From Aphelocoma coerulescens (Eukaryota; Chordata; Aves; Passeriformes; Corvidae), in assembly GCF_041296385.1 (NCBI RefSeq), contig NW_027183960.1:2217001-2281000 (forward strand): DNA of 64,000 nucleotides, in the 5' to 3' direction. The first letter of the stretch is position 1. Each line of letters starts with the position of its first letter. The notes under the pieces were generated by a model, which made no database searches, had not been told where the DNA came from, and saw only the letters and a list, made by a program, of their open reading frames with translations. The translations under genes and the position numbers were made by a program. This document shows, piece after piece, positions 20,300-32,915 of this stretch.

Positions 20300-23100
20300 T
20301 CATCACATTCTCTCCAAGTGGGTAAGTCCACCCTTGCAGCGCAGCGTTTGCAGCCACAGTTCGGACTGAGAGATAGGCCAGGTGAGAAAGCATTTCTTGA
20401 CTATCCCTCTTCTCTGGAAGACTTGATACTCGCAGCGCAACCACGTCCACACACCTTCAGTGTGGCCAGGTTCAAGCAGCTAGAGCTCCCAGAGATGGGA
20501 GAGTCAGGAGAGAAGACGTTCCAAAAGTACCGTGTACTTACAGCAGCATTAAAACTGTGCACAGCAGTCTGCAGCACTGTAGACTGCGGCTTCTCCGACA
20601 GACGAGCCATCCCATTGTTGCCTCTCGCAGCCTGCTTGCTAGCTGCTCTCCTGAAGAAAAGAACTAGAAGAAAAAGCCAATGCTGGGCTGCACCTTCCCC
20701 TTGCCTTACGTAAAGCCACCTAAACTCCCCGCTGCACTCTCTACTTCCCCTCTCCTTGGAAGCGACCACTGTGTTTGCTGCATCTCGAAGCCTAAAGTTA
20801 AGCGCCAAAGTTTCCAAGGATGGTTGGAAGAAGGATAAGTAGTAGCACAAGGAAGTAGTTGTCGTTGAACTTCCTCCTTCTCAATGCTAACGTGAATTGG
20901 GCAGGCAGGCGAGTGCTAGCCACGCTCCTTTCTCAGTTTGTACGCTGCGGACACGAGTCCGGTGCTCTGCGCCTTCGTTCGGCCTCTTTAGTACCCATGT
21001 CGCTCTTTCATTCAGCCGGAGTCGAAGCGTCGTCTACTTCTCGCCCAGAGAGCACGGTGCCGGCAGCGAAATGCCCCAGCCGACTGCTTCTGCCGACACA
21101 CGCCTGGTCTATGCACTTTCCCTCGCAGCGACATACAGCAGCACTTTCGGTCTTTCTTGTCGTCCAAATGGAAAGGGAAAGATTCTCTGCTATGTCCCGC
21201 CCAGAGAACAGTTTTAGGTCAACCAGCACGCCCAGAGCTTGCCCTCGACGCGTGGAAACTTGTGTTTGCACCACATTCAAGTGGCTGCCGTCTTTCCTTT
21301 ACAGGCTGCAGAGCACCGTCAGACCGCCGTGCTCTCTGCACCTGCCTTCTCAGTTCTAAGTACTACCGCGCCTCTTACAGCCTTGCAGGAAGCAAAGACA
21401 CGGGTAGTCATCTCGCAGAGAAGAACGTGGAAGGACGAAAGGATGATCTTCCTTTCTCCTGCTTCTTGCCTGAATTGTGGTGCTGTATTGAAAGTCTTGG
21501 CTAGCGAAAAGCTCATCCAGCAAGTGCCTCATTCCTGACGCATCTCGCTGAGCGAGAGTTTCACGAAGAGTTTAGACTCTGGAAACAGCAAGAAAATGAT
21601 TGTACGTCGAGCTGAGGAAAATCCGTGCACAGCACACTGTGGATGCGTGCAGTGTTCGCGCTGAAGAGCGCCAAAACGCAAAGCCATCGCTGGGCTTCAG
21701 TTTTGTCCAGACCGCAGAAGGCAAAGAACGAAGCAACTGGGCACCGCGTTAACGTACTCAGTGGACCGAATTTCAAATGTCCAGCCAAAAGCTGCTTCAT
21801 AAGCAGATTCAGCTGAGAATGCTCTGGCTGCTTCACAAAGTAAGGCGCAGCCGTTTCCATTCATCACACTACCTGGCCAGAAGCAGTATCCTACACCTTC
21901 AATGCTGCAGCGTCCATGCAGCTGGAGCACACGCAGTAGGACGCGTCCAGATAGACGGCGTTCTTCAAGTACCCCCCTCCTCCAAGCAGCCTTGAAACTG
22001 AGCACAACACACTGCGGCTCGGGAGCTTCCTTCTCAGATAGACGTGCCGTCACGTTATTCACTCTCGCAGCTCCGTTGCCCACTTGCAGCAGCTGCTACC
22101 AAAGCAAAATGCTCCAGAAGTAAAAAGCACTGCCGGGCTGCACTTTCCCTTGCCTCACGTAAAGCACCATAAACTGTCCGCTGTGCTCTGTATTTCCATT
22201 CTCCGCCGCATCTACCACTGTTATCTCTGCATCTCGAAGCTTAAAGCTCGGCACAATTCCTCCCAGGGAACGCTGGAAGAGAAATAGGCAGCAGCACAAG
22301 TAGCTGCAAGTGGAACTTTCTGTTTTAAAACGCTAACGTGAATCCGGAAACAAGCGAGTGACAGCCAGGCTTCCTCTTGCAGCCTGTGCGATGCACACAC
22401 CAGCTCGGTGCTCTGCCCTCATTCTTTAATGCTCTTCGTACCATGTCGCGCTTTCATTCTGCCGGAGTCGAAGCGTCGTCTACTTCTCGCCCAGAGAGCA
22501 CGGTGCCAGCGGAGAAAGGCTCCAGAAAAACGCTCCAGGCTGCTGATTCTTCCCAAACACACCAGGGCTATGCACTTTCCTTCGCAGCGCTAAGTAGCAT
22601 CACATTCTGTTTGCGTTGGAGCCGGAATGCAAAGGGAAAGATTCTCGGTTACGTCTCACTCAGCGCCCAGTTTTAGGTCACCAAGCTTACCCGGAGCTTA
22701 CCCGCGACGCGTGGAAATTGGTATTTGCACCATATTCAAGTGGTAGCTTTCTTTCCTTTACAGCCTGCAGAGCGCCGTCAGATCGCGGTGCTCTCTGCAC
22801 CTGCCTTCTCCCTTCCAAGTACCACCGCGCACCTTACAGCCTTGCAGGAAGCAAAGACGTGGAGAGATGTCTCGCAGAGAAGATCGTGCAAAGACGAAAA
22901 GATGTTCTTCTTTGCTTTTCCTCGTCGCCCAGATTGTGGTGCTCTACTGAAAGCGTGGGCTAACGAATGGCTAATCTAGCATGTGCTTCCCTTCTAATGC
23001 ATTTCGCTGAGCGAGAGCTGAGGAAAATCCTTGCACTGTACACTATGGATGCGTGCAGTAGACACGCAGAAGAGCGGCACAGCTCATAACCATCGCACAC
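20300..23100 (+). repeat. 1.4-kb tandem repeat array, left side of unit 1 (diverged)
   Basis: Two repeats spaced about 1.44 kb: the CTCTCGCAGC landmark is at 20623 and 22063, and the CATTC.GCCGGAGTCGAAGCGTCGTCTACTTCTCGCCC segment is at about 21008 and 22454. They are related to, but clearly diverged from, the right-side units. Many overlapping ORFs of 60-166 residues on both strands have no recognised product. Confidence 0.85.
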
Positions 23101-23160
23101 TCCAGCCCAGAGCTCTGGGGCTGCGTTCTTCTCAATTTCCGGCGCTGGACAGAACTGAGA
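23100..23160. other. Turning point of the palindrome array
   Basis: Left of here the repeat reads in plus orientation (GCATTTCGCTGAGCGAGAGC, then the ATGCGTGCAGTA segment); right of here the same segments appear reversed (GTGTGTACTGCACGCATCC). The axis is therefore near 23.1 kb. The short sequence between has no repeat partner. Confidence 0.6.
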
Positions 23161-23812
23161 CATTGAGCTTTGGCTCTCTTTAGTGTGTGTACTGCACGCA
23201 TCCAGAGCGCGCTGTGCACAGATTCTCCTCAGCGCTACGTGCAAGCACAGACTTTCTGCTTCGCAGAGCCCAACTGTCCGCCGAAGCTCTCGCTCAGAGA
23301 AATGTGTCAGGAGAGAAGCACTTGCTGGATTAGCCTTACACTGGCCAACAGTTCCAAAGAAGCACCATAGTCTTCTTGCGAGAAAGGATAATAAAACACA
23401 TGTATTGTCCCAGCAAAGTTCTCTGTGCTAGCCGAAGCCGAGAATCTTTCCCTTAAGATTAAGACCACAACGCAGACAGCATTTTGTGCTACTTAACGCT
23501 GAGAGGGATAGCCCAGGCGTGTTTCGGCAGAGGCAGAAGCCCGGAGCGTTTCTCTGCCGGCACCGTGCTCTCAGGCGAGAAGTAGACGACGCTTCGACTC
23601 CGGCTGAATGAAAAGCGCGACATGGTACGAAGAGCATACGAATGAGGGCGCAGAGCACCGAGCTGGTGTGCGCATCGCACAGGCTGCAAGAAGAAGCGTG
23701 GCTGCCGCTCGCTTCTTTGCGGATTCACGTTAGCAGTTGAAAACAAAAGTTCCACTTGCAGCTACTTGTGCTGCTACCTATTTCTCTTCCAGCTTTCCCT
23801 GGGAAGAATTGT
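23160..23812 (-). repeat. Truncated/rearranged 1.4-kb units next to the axis
   Basis: Pieces of the repeat in minus orientation. The segment 23430-23770 is the start of a standard unit, then about 183 bp are missing before the next unit resumes at 23813. Confidence 0.65.
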
Positions 23813-25203
23813 GCTGCGAGAGTGAATAACGTGACGGCACGTCTATCTGAGAAGGAAGCTCCCGAGCCGCAGTGTGTTGTGCTCAGTTTCAAGGCTGCTT
23901 GGAGAAGGGGGTACTTGAAGACCGCCTTCTATCTCGACGCGTCCTACTGCGTGTGCTCCAGCTGCATGGACGCTGCAGCATTGAAGGTGTAGGATACTGC
24001 TTCTGGCCAGGTAGTGTGATGAATGGAAACGGCTGCGCCTTACTTTGTGAAGCAGCCAGAGCATTCTCAGCTGAATCTGCTTATGAAGCAGCTTTTGGCT
24101 GGACATTTGAAATTCGGTCCACTGAGTACGTTAACGCGGTGCCCAGCTGCTTCGTTCTTCGCCTTCTGCCGTCTGGACAGAACTGAAGCCCAGCGATGGC
24201 TTTGAGTTTTGCCGCTCTTCAGCATGTGTACTGCACGCATCCGCAGTGTGCTGTGCAAGGATTTTCCTCAGCTCTCCCTCAGCGAAATGCATCAGGTGAG
24301 AAACACTTGCTGGATTAGCCTTTCGCTGGCCATGGCTTTCAGTACAGCACCACAATCTGGGCGACGAGGAGGAGCAAAGAAGAACATCTTTTCGTCTTTG
24401 CACGTTCTTCTCTGCGAGACGACTATCCGCGTCATTGCTTCCTGCAAGGCTATATTCTGCGCAGTGGTACTTGAAAGGGAGAAGGCAGGTGCAGAGAGCA
24501 CCGCGATCTGACGGCGCTCTGCAGGCTGTAAAGGAAAGAGGGCTGCCACTGGAATGTGTGCAAACACAAGTTTCCACGAGTCGCGGGCAAGCTCTGGGCG
24601 TGCTTGTTGACCTAAAACTGTTCTCTGTGCCCGACATTGCTGAGAATCTTTCCCTTTACATTTGGACGACAAGAAAAGACCGAAAGTGCTGCTGTATGTC
24701 GCTGCGAGAAAAGTGCATAGCCCTGGTGTGTTTCGGAAGGGCAGTCGGCTGGGGCATTTCTCTTCCGGCACCGTGCTCTCCGGGCGAGAAGTAGACGACG
24801 CTTCGACTCCGGCTGAATGAAAAGCGCGACATGGTACGAAGAGCATACGAATGAGGGCGCAGAGCACCGAGCTGGTGTGCGCATCGCACAGGCTGCAAGA
24901 AGAAGCGTGGCTGCCGCTCGCTTCTTTGCGGATTCACGTTAGCAGTTGAAAACAAAAGTTCCACTTGCAGCTACTTGTGCTGCTACCTATTTCTCTTCCA
25001 GCTTTCCCTGGGAAGAATTGTGCCGAGCTTTATGCTTCGAGATGCAGAGATGACAGTGGTAGATGCAGCGGAGAATGGAAATAAAGAGTGCAGCGGACAG
25101 TTTACAGTGCTTTACGTGAGGCAAAGGAAAAGGTTTGCTCAGCAGTGCTTTTTACTTCTGGAGCATTTTGCTTTGGTAGCACCTGCTGCTAGTGGGCAAC
25201 GGA
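23813..25203 (-). repeat. 1.39-kb repeat unit U1, right side
   Basis: Unit measured from the GCTGCGAGAGTGAATAACGT landmark. Almost identical to U2 (same 191-, 168- and 119-residue ORFs on three frames), with differences near 23890-23940. Confidence 0.9.
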
Positions 25204-26595
25204 GCTGCGAGAGTGAATAACGTGACGGCACGTCTATCTGAGAAGGAAGCTCCCGAGCCGCAGTGTGTTGTGCTCAGTTTCAAGGCTGCTTGGAGGAGGG
25301 GGGTACTTGAAGAACGCCGTCTATCTGGACGCGTCCTACTGCGTGTGCTCCAGCTGCATGGACTCTGCAGCATTGAAGGTGTAGGATACTGCTTCTGGCC
25401 AGGTAGTGTGATGAATGGAAACGGCTGCGCCTTACTTTGTGAAGCAGCCAGAGCATTCTCAGCTGAATCTGCTTATGAAGCAGCTTTTGGCTGGACATTT
25501 GAAATTCGGTCCACTGAGTACGTTAACGCGGTGCCCAGCTGCTTCGTTCTTCGCCTTCTGCGGTCTGGACAGAACTGAAGCCCAGCGATGGCTTTGAGTT
25601 TTGCCGCTCTTCAGCATGTGTACTGCACGCATCCGCAGTGTGCTGTGCAAGGATTTTCCTCAGCTCTCCCTCAGCGAAATGCATCAGGTGAGAAACACTT
25701 GCTGGATTAGCCTTTCGCTGGCCATGGCTTTCAGTACAGCACCACAATCTGGGCGACGAGGAGGAGCAAAGAAGAACATCTTTTCGTCTTTGCACGTTCT
25801 TCTCTGCGAGACGACTATCCGCGTCATTGCTTCCTGCAAGGCTATATTCTGCGCAGTGGTACTTGAAAGGGAGAAGGCAGGTGCAGAGAGCACCGCGATC
25901 TGACGGCGCTCTGCAGGCTGTAAAGGAAAGAGGGCTGCCACTGGAATGTGTGCAAACACAAGTTTCCACGAGTCGCGGGCAAGCTCTGGGCGTGCTTGTT
26001 GACCTAAAACTGTTCTCTGTGCCCGACATTGCTGAGAATCTTTCCCTTTACATTTGGACGACAAGAAAAGACCGAAAGTGCTGCTGTATGTCGCTGCGAG
26101 AAAAGTGCATAGCCCTGGTGTGTTTCGGAAGGGCAGTCGGCTGGGGCATTTCTCTTCCGGCACCGTGCTCTCCGGGCGAGAAGTAGACGACGCTTCGACT
26201 CCGGCTGAATGAAAAGCGCGACATGGTACGAAGAGCATACGAATGAGGGCGCAGAGCACCGAGCTGGTGTGCGCATCGCACAGGCTGCAAGAAGAAGCGT
26301 GGCTGCCGCTCGCTTCTTTGCGGATTCACGTTAGCAGTTGAAAACAAAAGTTCCACTTGCAGCTACTTGTGCTGCTACCTATTTCTCTTCCAGCTTTCCC
26401 TGGGAAGAATTGTGCCGAGCTTTATGCTTCGAGATGCAGAGATGACAGTGGTAGATGCAGCGGAGAATGGAAATAAAGAGTGCAGCGGACAGTTTACAGT
26501 GCTTTACGTGAGGCAAAGGAAAAGGTTTGCTCAGCAGTGCTTTTTACTTCTGGAGCATTTTGCTTTGGTAGCACCTGCTGCTAGTGGGCAACGGA
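25204..26595 (-). repeat. 1.39-kb repeat unit U2, right side
   Basis: 1392 bp, landmark to landmark. Virtually identical to U1 except in the first 200 bp, where it matches U3. Confidence 0.9.
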
Positions 26596-27978
26596 GCTGC
26601 GAGAGTGAATAACGTGACGGCACGTCTATCTGAGAAGGAAGCTCCCGAGCCGCAGTGTGTTGTGCTCAGTTTCAAGGCTGCTTGGAGGAGGGGGGTACTT
26701 GAAGAACGCCGTCTATCTGGACGCGTCCTACTGCGTGTGCTCCAGCTGCATGGACTCTGCAGCATTGAAGGTGTAAGAAACTTCTTCTGGCCTGATAGTG
26801 TGATAGAGTGCAACGGCTACGCCTTACTTTGTGAACCATCCAGAGCATTCTCAGCTGAATCTGCTTGTGAAGCAGCTCTTGGCTGGACATTTGAAATTCG
26901 GTCCACTGAGTACGTTAACGCGGTGCCCAGCTGCTTCGTTCTTCGCCTTCTGCCGTCTGGACAGAACTGAAGCCCAGCGATGGCTTTTAGCTGTGGCTCT
27001 CTTCAGCATGTGTACTGCACGCATCCGCAGTGTGCTGTGCAAGGATTTTCCTCAGCTCTCCCTCAGCGAGATGCGTCAGGTGAGAAACACTTGCTGGATT
27101 AGCCTTTCGCTGGCCAAGGCTTTTAATACAGCACCACAATATGGGCGACGAGGAGAAAGGAAGAACATCTTTTCGTCCTGGCACGTTCTTCTGAGCGACA
27201 TGACTATCCGCGTGTTTGCTTCCTGCAAAGCTGTATTGTGCGCGGCGGTATTGGAACTGAGAAGGCAGGTGCAGAGAGCACCGGGATCTGACGGCGTTCT
27301 GCAGCCTGTAAAGGAAAGACGGCAGCCACTTGAATGTGGTGCAAACACAAGTTTCCACGCGTCGAGGGCAAGCTCTGGGCGTGCTGGTTGACCTAAAACT
27401 GTTCTCTGGGCGGGACATAGCAGAGAATCTTTCCCTTTACATTTGGACGACAAGAAAGACCGAAAGTGCTGCTGTATGTCGCTGCGAGGGAAAGTGCATA
27501 GACCAGGCGTGTGTCGGCAGAAGCAGTCGGCTGGGGCATTTCGCTGCCGGCACCGTGCTCTCTGGGCGAGAAGTAGACGACGCTTCGACTCCGGCTGAAT
27601 GAAAGAGCGACATGGGTACAAAAGAGGCCGAACGAAGGCGCAGAGCACCGGACTCGTGTCCGCAGCGTACAAACTGAGAAAGGAGCGTGGCTAGCACTCG
27701 CCTGCCTGCCCAATTCACGTTAGCATTGAGAAGGAGGAAGTTCAACGACAACTACTTCCTTGTGCTACTACTTATCCCTCTTCCAACCATCCCCAAAACC
27801 ACTGGCGCTTAACTTTAGGCTTCGAGATGCAGCAAACACAGTGGTCGCTTCCAAGGAGAGGGGAAGTAGAGAGTGCAGCGGGGAGTTTAGGTGGCTTTAC
27901 GTAAGGCAAGGGGAAGGTGCAGCCCAGCATTGGCTTTTTCTTCTAGTTCTTTTCTTCAGGAGAGCAGCTAGCAAGCAG
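26596..27978 (-). repeat. 1.38-kb repeat unit U3, right side
   Basis: 1383 bp. Starts like U2 then diverges (GTAAGAAACTTCTTC where U1/U2 read GTAGGATACTGCTTC) and joins the true palindrome arm at about 27300, where it pairs with 21310 on the left. Confidence 0.85.
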
Positions 27979-28300
27979 GCTGCGAGAGGCAACAATGGGA
28001 TGGCTCGTCTGTCGGAGAAGCCGCAGTCTACAGTGCTGCAGACTGCTGTGCACAGTTTTAATGCTGCTGTAAGTACACGGTACTTTTGGAACGTCTTCTC
28101 TCCTGACTCTCCCATCTCTGGGAGCTCTAGCTGCTTGAACCTGGCCACACTGAAGGTGTGTGGACGTGGTTGCGCTGCGAGTATCAAGTCTTCCAGAGAA
28201 GAGGGATAGTCAAGAAATGCTTTCTCACCTGGCCTATCTCTCAGTCCGAACTGTGGCTTCAAACGCTGCGCTGCAAGGGTGGACTTACCCACTTGGAGAG
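27979..28300 (-). repeat. Outermost, most diverged 1.4-kb unit (partial), right side
   Basis: Landmark GCTGCGAGAGGCAACAATGGG at 27979. Clearly homologous to the other units up to about 28300, where homology to the array ends and arm sequence continues. Confidence 0.65.
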
Positions 28301-29639
28301 AATGTGATGATGCTCTAGATATAGTTGCGAAGGAAAGTGCTGCTCACTGGAATGTTTCGCCTAGTTCACAGACTTTAAAAGGACTAGGAAGGCCAACGCC
28401 TTGTTTTAGCACTTGTTCTCTGCGTGCAGCTGCTGGATGTTTGGAAGGGCTTTGGGATCCGCCAGAGGTGGAGGGTAGGATGCTACAGAGAGCTTGAAGG
28501 AAAGTGCCTATCTCCAGGGCCTTTGATGCAGTTCAGCGGGTGCGAGTGGCATGTTGAGCATGTTCATGATGGCACAGAAAAGGTTCTGAAAGAAAGAGGC
28601 CGTGCTGAAACTGCCTTTACTTTTGCCGCTTAGAAACTGCTCAGCCAACAATGAAAAGATTCGTCTTGCTTCCCCGCTACGCGCAGGGTTACATCCTTTT
28701 ATGTCTCCAAGAGGCAGGATGCACAGCGGAGCTCTTCCACCAACTGCTTCCACACGACTGGGGCCGCGCCAGCCAAGCGCTTTTTGCCGGGCACTGTCAG
28801 CGCTCATGGAAACAACCACACGACGGCGCTGCAGACTTGCAAAAGAAGGCCAAGCACCTGGCCCAGCTCGAAACCACCCCAAGGGCAGACAGAGGCAACT
28901 TGCAAACGGCCCTGCACTCAAATCAACGGTGTCAGGACAAAAAGGTTGCCCTCATCTTCCCCTTCCAAGAGCACACTCTTCTTTACACCACACCTCTTTG
29001 GCCCATACAAATCTTTTCCCTCTCGCAGATTCCGCCCACCAACTTGAAACCATCTGGCAAAAACAGGGCTCAAAACAGTGCCAGCTGAGGAAGATCTTGC
29101 TGCCTACAACTTCACCTGCACCCCTCAAACTAGCAGCACACACGCTGTTCTCAGCACTCTCCTTCTCAGCTCTAGGTACCATCCTAAGCCTTCCCTCTCC
29201 CAGAGTCAGGATCCAAAGGCAACGGCACCAGGGACTGCTCACACACTGAAGGCACCAGGACAAATAGCTTAAGAGCTTGGCCTTTGCATTCCCACTGACA
29301 GCTCAACAGCTCGAACCCAGAGAGAGCTCTGCCTGTTGGGAAAAGCCTTTAAAATCCCTAGGAGTACCTGATGTGCACATCCAAACCTGCCTTCCTTGCC
29401 AAAGAGAGCAACTACAAGCCCATCTCCAAAGAAACGGCATCCCCTCCTCCAAAATACAACACATCCAGCGACTGATCCGCCTCCAGTATTGAATATGTCC
29501 AACAATTGCCCCTACACGCACAGGGGCCAGAAGAGAAATGTCTTGCTGGACTATTCCTCCCCACAGTACCTTAACATCTGCTCCAGCAACACTGGCACTA
29601 TGTCCTTGCCTTCCCAAGGAAAGGCACTCCGAGTCTCTT
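28301..29639. other. Unassigned right-arm sequence (mirror of 18971-20299)
   Basis: Reverse complement of the left-arm block with scattered substitutions, some private to this arm (for example near 28466 and 28507). No gene recognised. Confidence 0.35.
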
Positions 29640-30740
29640 GGCCTTGCCTTGTCTAGTTCTTCTTAAGGTACCCTTGCTCTGCTTCCTTTGCCTGCGTCTG
29701 CCTTGCCTCGCACTGCCTACAACTTGCTGGCTTTGCTTTGCCCGGCCTACCACTCTTTCCCTTGCCTTCCATGCAGGCAAGGCGCTGCAAACCGAGTGCA
29801 GGCAATTGTGGGCAAGTCAAGGGAGAGGTAGGCAAGGCCAGAGCAGTGAGGGGAAAGCAAATGGACTGGTAGGCAAGAGAAGGCCCAGAAGTTAGAGGCA
29901 AGGCTGGCTGTAGGAAGGAAGGGCCACTGATGGGAAGGCCAGGCAGAAACAGGAAGGGCTCAGCAAGCCAAGGCCCTGGAGGAAAACAGTAGGCAGGTCA
30001 TGTGCGGGGCAGGGCCCTGCAAAGGAATGCAAGGCTCCAGAGGGCTAGCAGGGCAAGGCAAGGCAAGTGTTGTGTTGCCAAGGCAAGGCCAGGCAAGGCA
30101 GGTGAGAAGTACATTCAAGGACTGCTGGTGCACAAAAGTGGCCAGGACCAAGTGCTCTGTGTGGCCTTGATCCCGCGTGGGTCATCTCTCCTCTGTACCT
30201 AAAAGACTTGAGCTACCTGCTTTCCCTTGTATGCAAAAGAACTCTCTTTCTGGTCCCCGAGCTCAAGGGCAAAATGTGAATTGCCCCTCCAAGGTTCAAG
30301 ACATGCAAGGATTGCTCCCAGACAAAGGCTGCCCACAGAGATGAGTGTGGCAACATGCGTCCTCCCCTGGTCTTCCTCTCATGGGATCCTGAAACACCGG
30401 AGATGCTTGAGAGCTTTGAGATTCCTCGGAGGAGCAGAAAGGGCAGGGCAAGGCCCAGAAATGTCATTGAAAAGGGGTGTTGAATTCCAGGTGGGGGAGG
30501 GGTGAGCAAGGTCATGCAAGGCAAGGGAGGGGTTCAAGGGCAAGGCAAGGCAAGTGGTGGCTTTGCGAGGCGAGGCAAGGCAATGAGGGTCCTAGAAGGA
30601 AAAGGAAAGGTGAGGCCAGACCTAGACGAATGTGAAAGGAAGTCAGGTGGGGGATGGGTGAGCAAGTCAGTGCAAGGCAGGGGAGAAAAGGCAGGTTGAG
30701 GGAAGGCTACAGAGGGGGCAGCAAGGAAATGCAAGGCATG
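29640..30740. repeat. TTGCC/GGCAA minisatellite, right arm unit 1
   Basis: Mirror of 17870-18970. At several sites (around 29865-29900 and 30002-30065) it agrees with unit 2 against the unit 1 left arm. Confidence 0.75.
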
Positions 30741-30845
30741 GGGAAGCATGCGAGGAGTGGGTGCTGCCAGCCGGTGGGGATGGCAGGGGCGGGGCCACTG
30801 CAAGTAGCATGGTGGGGATGTGGAGGGGGTGTTAGTATGCGGGAG

Positions 30846-30905
30846 GTGTGTGTGTGTGTGTGTGCAGTGGAGTGCAGGGTAAGTGCAGGTGTGTGTGTGC
30901 GTATA
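30846..30905 (+). repeat. (GT)n microsatellite, right arm unit 1
   Basis: Mirror of the CA tract at 17710-17764, same length, reading GTGTGT on the plus strand. Confidence 0.85.
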
Positions 30906-30968
30906 CGGGGGTTTTGTGCCAGGTGCTGTGCCGGGGAGAGCCGTTCCACCACAAGGAAGGTGTGGGCG

Positions 30969-31410
30969 TGAAAGGAGTAAGATAGATGTGTCTTTACAAA
31001 GAGACCGTGTGAATCTCTCCTTAGACAAGGCTAGGAATTTACAGGGGGGGAAGTAACAGAAGAAAGTATTCGTTCTAGAAACTGTTACTAATCAACAGAG
31101 ACTGTTGCTCAGCCAAGGCCCTGCTAAATTCCTGAACCTAGAGCAAGGCAGCAAAGACTTCCTAGCATTAGGAATAGTTTGGTTTTCTTCCTTTTCCATT
31201 CCAAAAGGGGAGTGCATATTAGAGGGGGGCATAGAGTAGGCAGTTCCGGAAGTCTGTAATTCCCGAGTACCTCAGAGGGTGCTGTTGCCAGGAACTTAGC
31301 ATCAGAAGGGAGCTGCATCCCGCAATCATTTGAGAGACTCCATGGCAAAAGCCCCATGGCCTCTCCCTGGAGTTGAAGAATGTTACAGGACTCCTCTGTC
31401 TCCTTTTTGG
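30969..31410 (+). repeat. ERV2 5' LTR, right arm unit 1
   Basis: Starts TGAAAGGAGTAAG. Matches 34613-35076 with many substitutions and a gap where the 3' LTR has CCAGTGGGGAAAAGGAAG. Confidence 0.8.
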
Positions 31411-31839
31411 TGGATGAAGAAACTCAGAAAGCCACACTTCTGCCAGAACTCTCCAAGATGCCCCCTTTGCTCCCCGTGACTCCATCACTGCCCAGGAAGC
31501 TGTCTTTTCTACCGCAGCAGTTTGACATACAGTTAAAAGTCGTGTGGCAGAGAAAAAAGGCAAGAATTGGTTTCCAAGGGATGGCAAACAAGAGATACCA
31601 GAACCTTTGGCCCTACCAATATTAAAGCAACTCCATTAAGAGAGTTCTTGCACTTCCTGAGGATTGGCAGAAGCCTATCTCATGATGTATGTTGCTGGGG
31701 GTCTTTTTAGACTGGCAAAAGGAGCTGTTGAAGGTTGCTTGATCTGTGCTAAAGCCAACAGCCAAGTTACAAAGTAACTTGCTAGAGGAGGGAGGCCTTG
31801 GGCTGCATGGCCCTTCCAAAGTTGCCAGGTGGATTTTCC

Positions 31840-32545
31840 GGAGATGCCCCAAGTGGCAAGGCTTATAATCTTCTGGTGGTAATCGTATGTCAGCTAGCAA
31901 GGTGGCCAGAAGTATTTCCAACTACTTCAGTAATGACAGGATCAGTTCTTAAGGCATTTTTGGAACAAATCATTCCAAGATACAGCATTGTAGAAGCAAT
32001 AGATTCAGATAGGGGAACTCATTTTGCAGGAAAGATCCTTCAAGGGGTTTTGGCTTCTTTAGGAACACAATGGAACCTCCATAGGCCCTGGCACCCCCAG
32101 AGCTCGGCTCGGGTAGAAAACAATGAAGAGAGAAATAAACACCTTTTGAAGCTGGTAATAGAAACCAAGATGCCATGGGTAGGGCTTTGGACATTGGCTT
32201 TGGTGAGAATGAGGGCCCAAGCCAGAAGAGAGATTCAGTTATCTCCCTTTCAATCGTTGTTTGCAATTGCCCTGGTAAGTCTCCACCCAGTGGGGGGGGG
32301 TAGAGGCAAGTGATGCATTTTTAAAACCATCTGTGGCCAGGATCCTGCTTCTTGTGAAACCCCTTCAACAGGAAACTCAGCTGGTGCAAGCCCGGCCTTT
32401 GGACTTTGCTGCTTTTAACATCCAACCAGGAGATTGAGTCCTAATTAAGGAGTAGAAAGAAGCGCCAGTGCTGGTGAAATGGCGTGGCCCATTCCAAGTG
32501 TCACTGACGACAGAAAACAGCCGTCAAGTAAGCTGAACACAGGTG
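31840..32545 (+). pseudogene. pol: ERV2 integrase remnant, right arm unit 1
   Basis: Catalytic core with AIDSDRGTHF (second aspartate, about 32001) and RVENNEE (glutamate, about 32111), then LVIETKMPWVG. At 31861-31895 this arm has one to three extra bases and an A for a T relative to both left arms, so a longer frame (from 31798) opens here and in neither left arm. The C-terminal domain after 32430 is broken by stops. Confidence 0.8.
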
Positions 32546-32915
32546 AACCCGTCACTCTCGGGTCAAGGTCTCTGAAGCCTCGGAGATTTGCACATCTCAG
32601 CTGGAGGAGAAGGCCGGGAGGCCGTGACTGACACTCTGCAGGAGTGGGCCGGAGCAGTAGGCAGTGCTTCGACATCGGAAGAAGCCCCGCAGTCCTACCT
32701 TCAGACCGTCTGCTGAAATAGACTGTATAGGCATCCCTCCTCTAGAATCTCCACTCACTTGGGGGCTAATACTTGTGGCCATTTTGTTACGTTAAGTGGT
32801 TTCTGTGTCTTCAATTGCCACAGGTGCTGCAGAAGACAACGGGAAAATTAGACTAGCTAATTAGATGACACTATTAAAACATTTTCCTTACTAATTCTAC
32901 TTTGATATGGTTAGC

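Larger units (their letters stand above)
1754..21310. repeat. Palindrome left arm, unit 1 (interrupted by ERV1)
   Basis: Reverse complement of 27300-36807. Paired coordinates sum to 38541-38561 outside ERV1 (1754 pairs with 36807, 2454 with 36087) and to 48641, then 48610-48612, inside it (12564 pairs with 36077, 13662 with 34950, 21217 with 27393). The jump equals the ERV1 insertion plus its 4-bp target duplication. The change from 48641 to 48612 is a 29-bp segment missing from this arm near 13340. Similarity ends abruptly at about 1754/36807. Inward it fades after about 21310, where this arm enters a diverged version of the 1.4-kb repeats. Confidence 0.93.
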
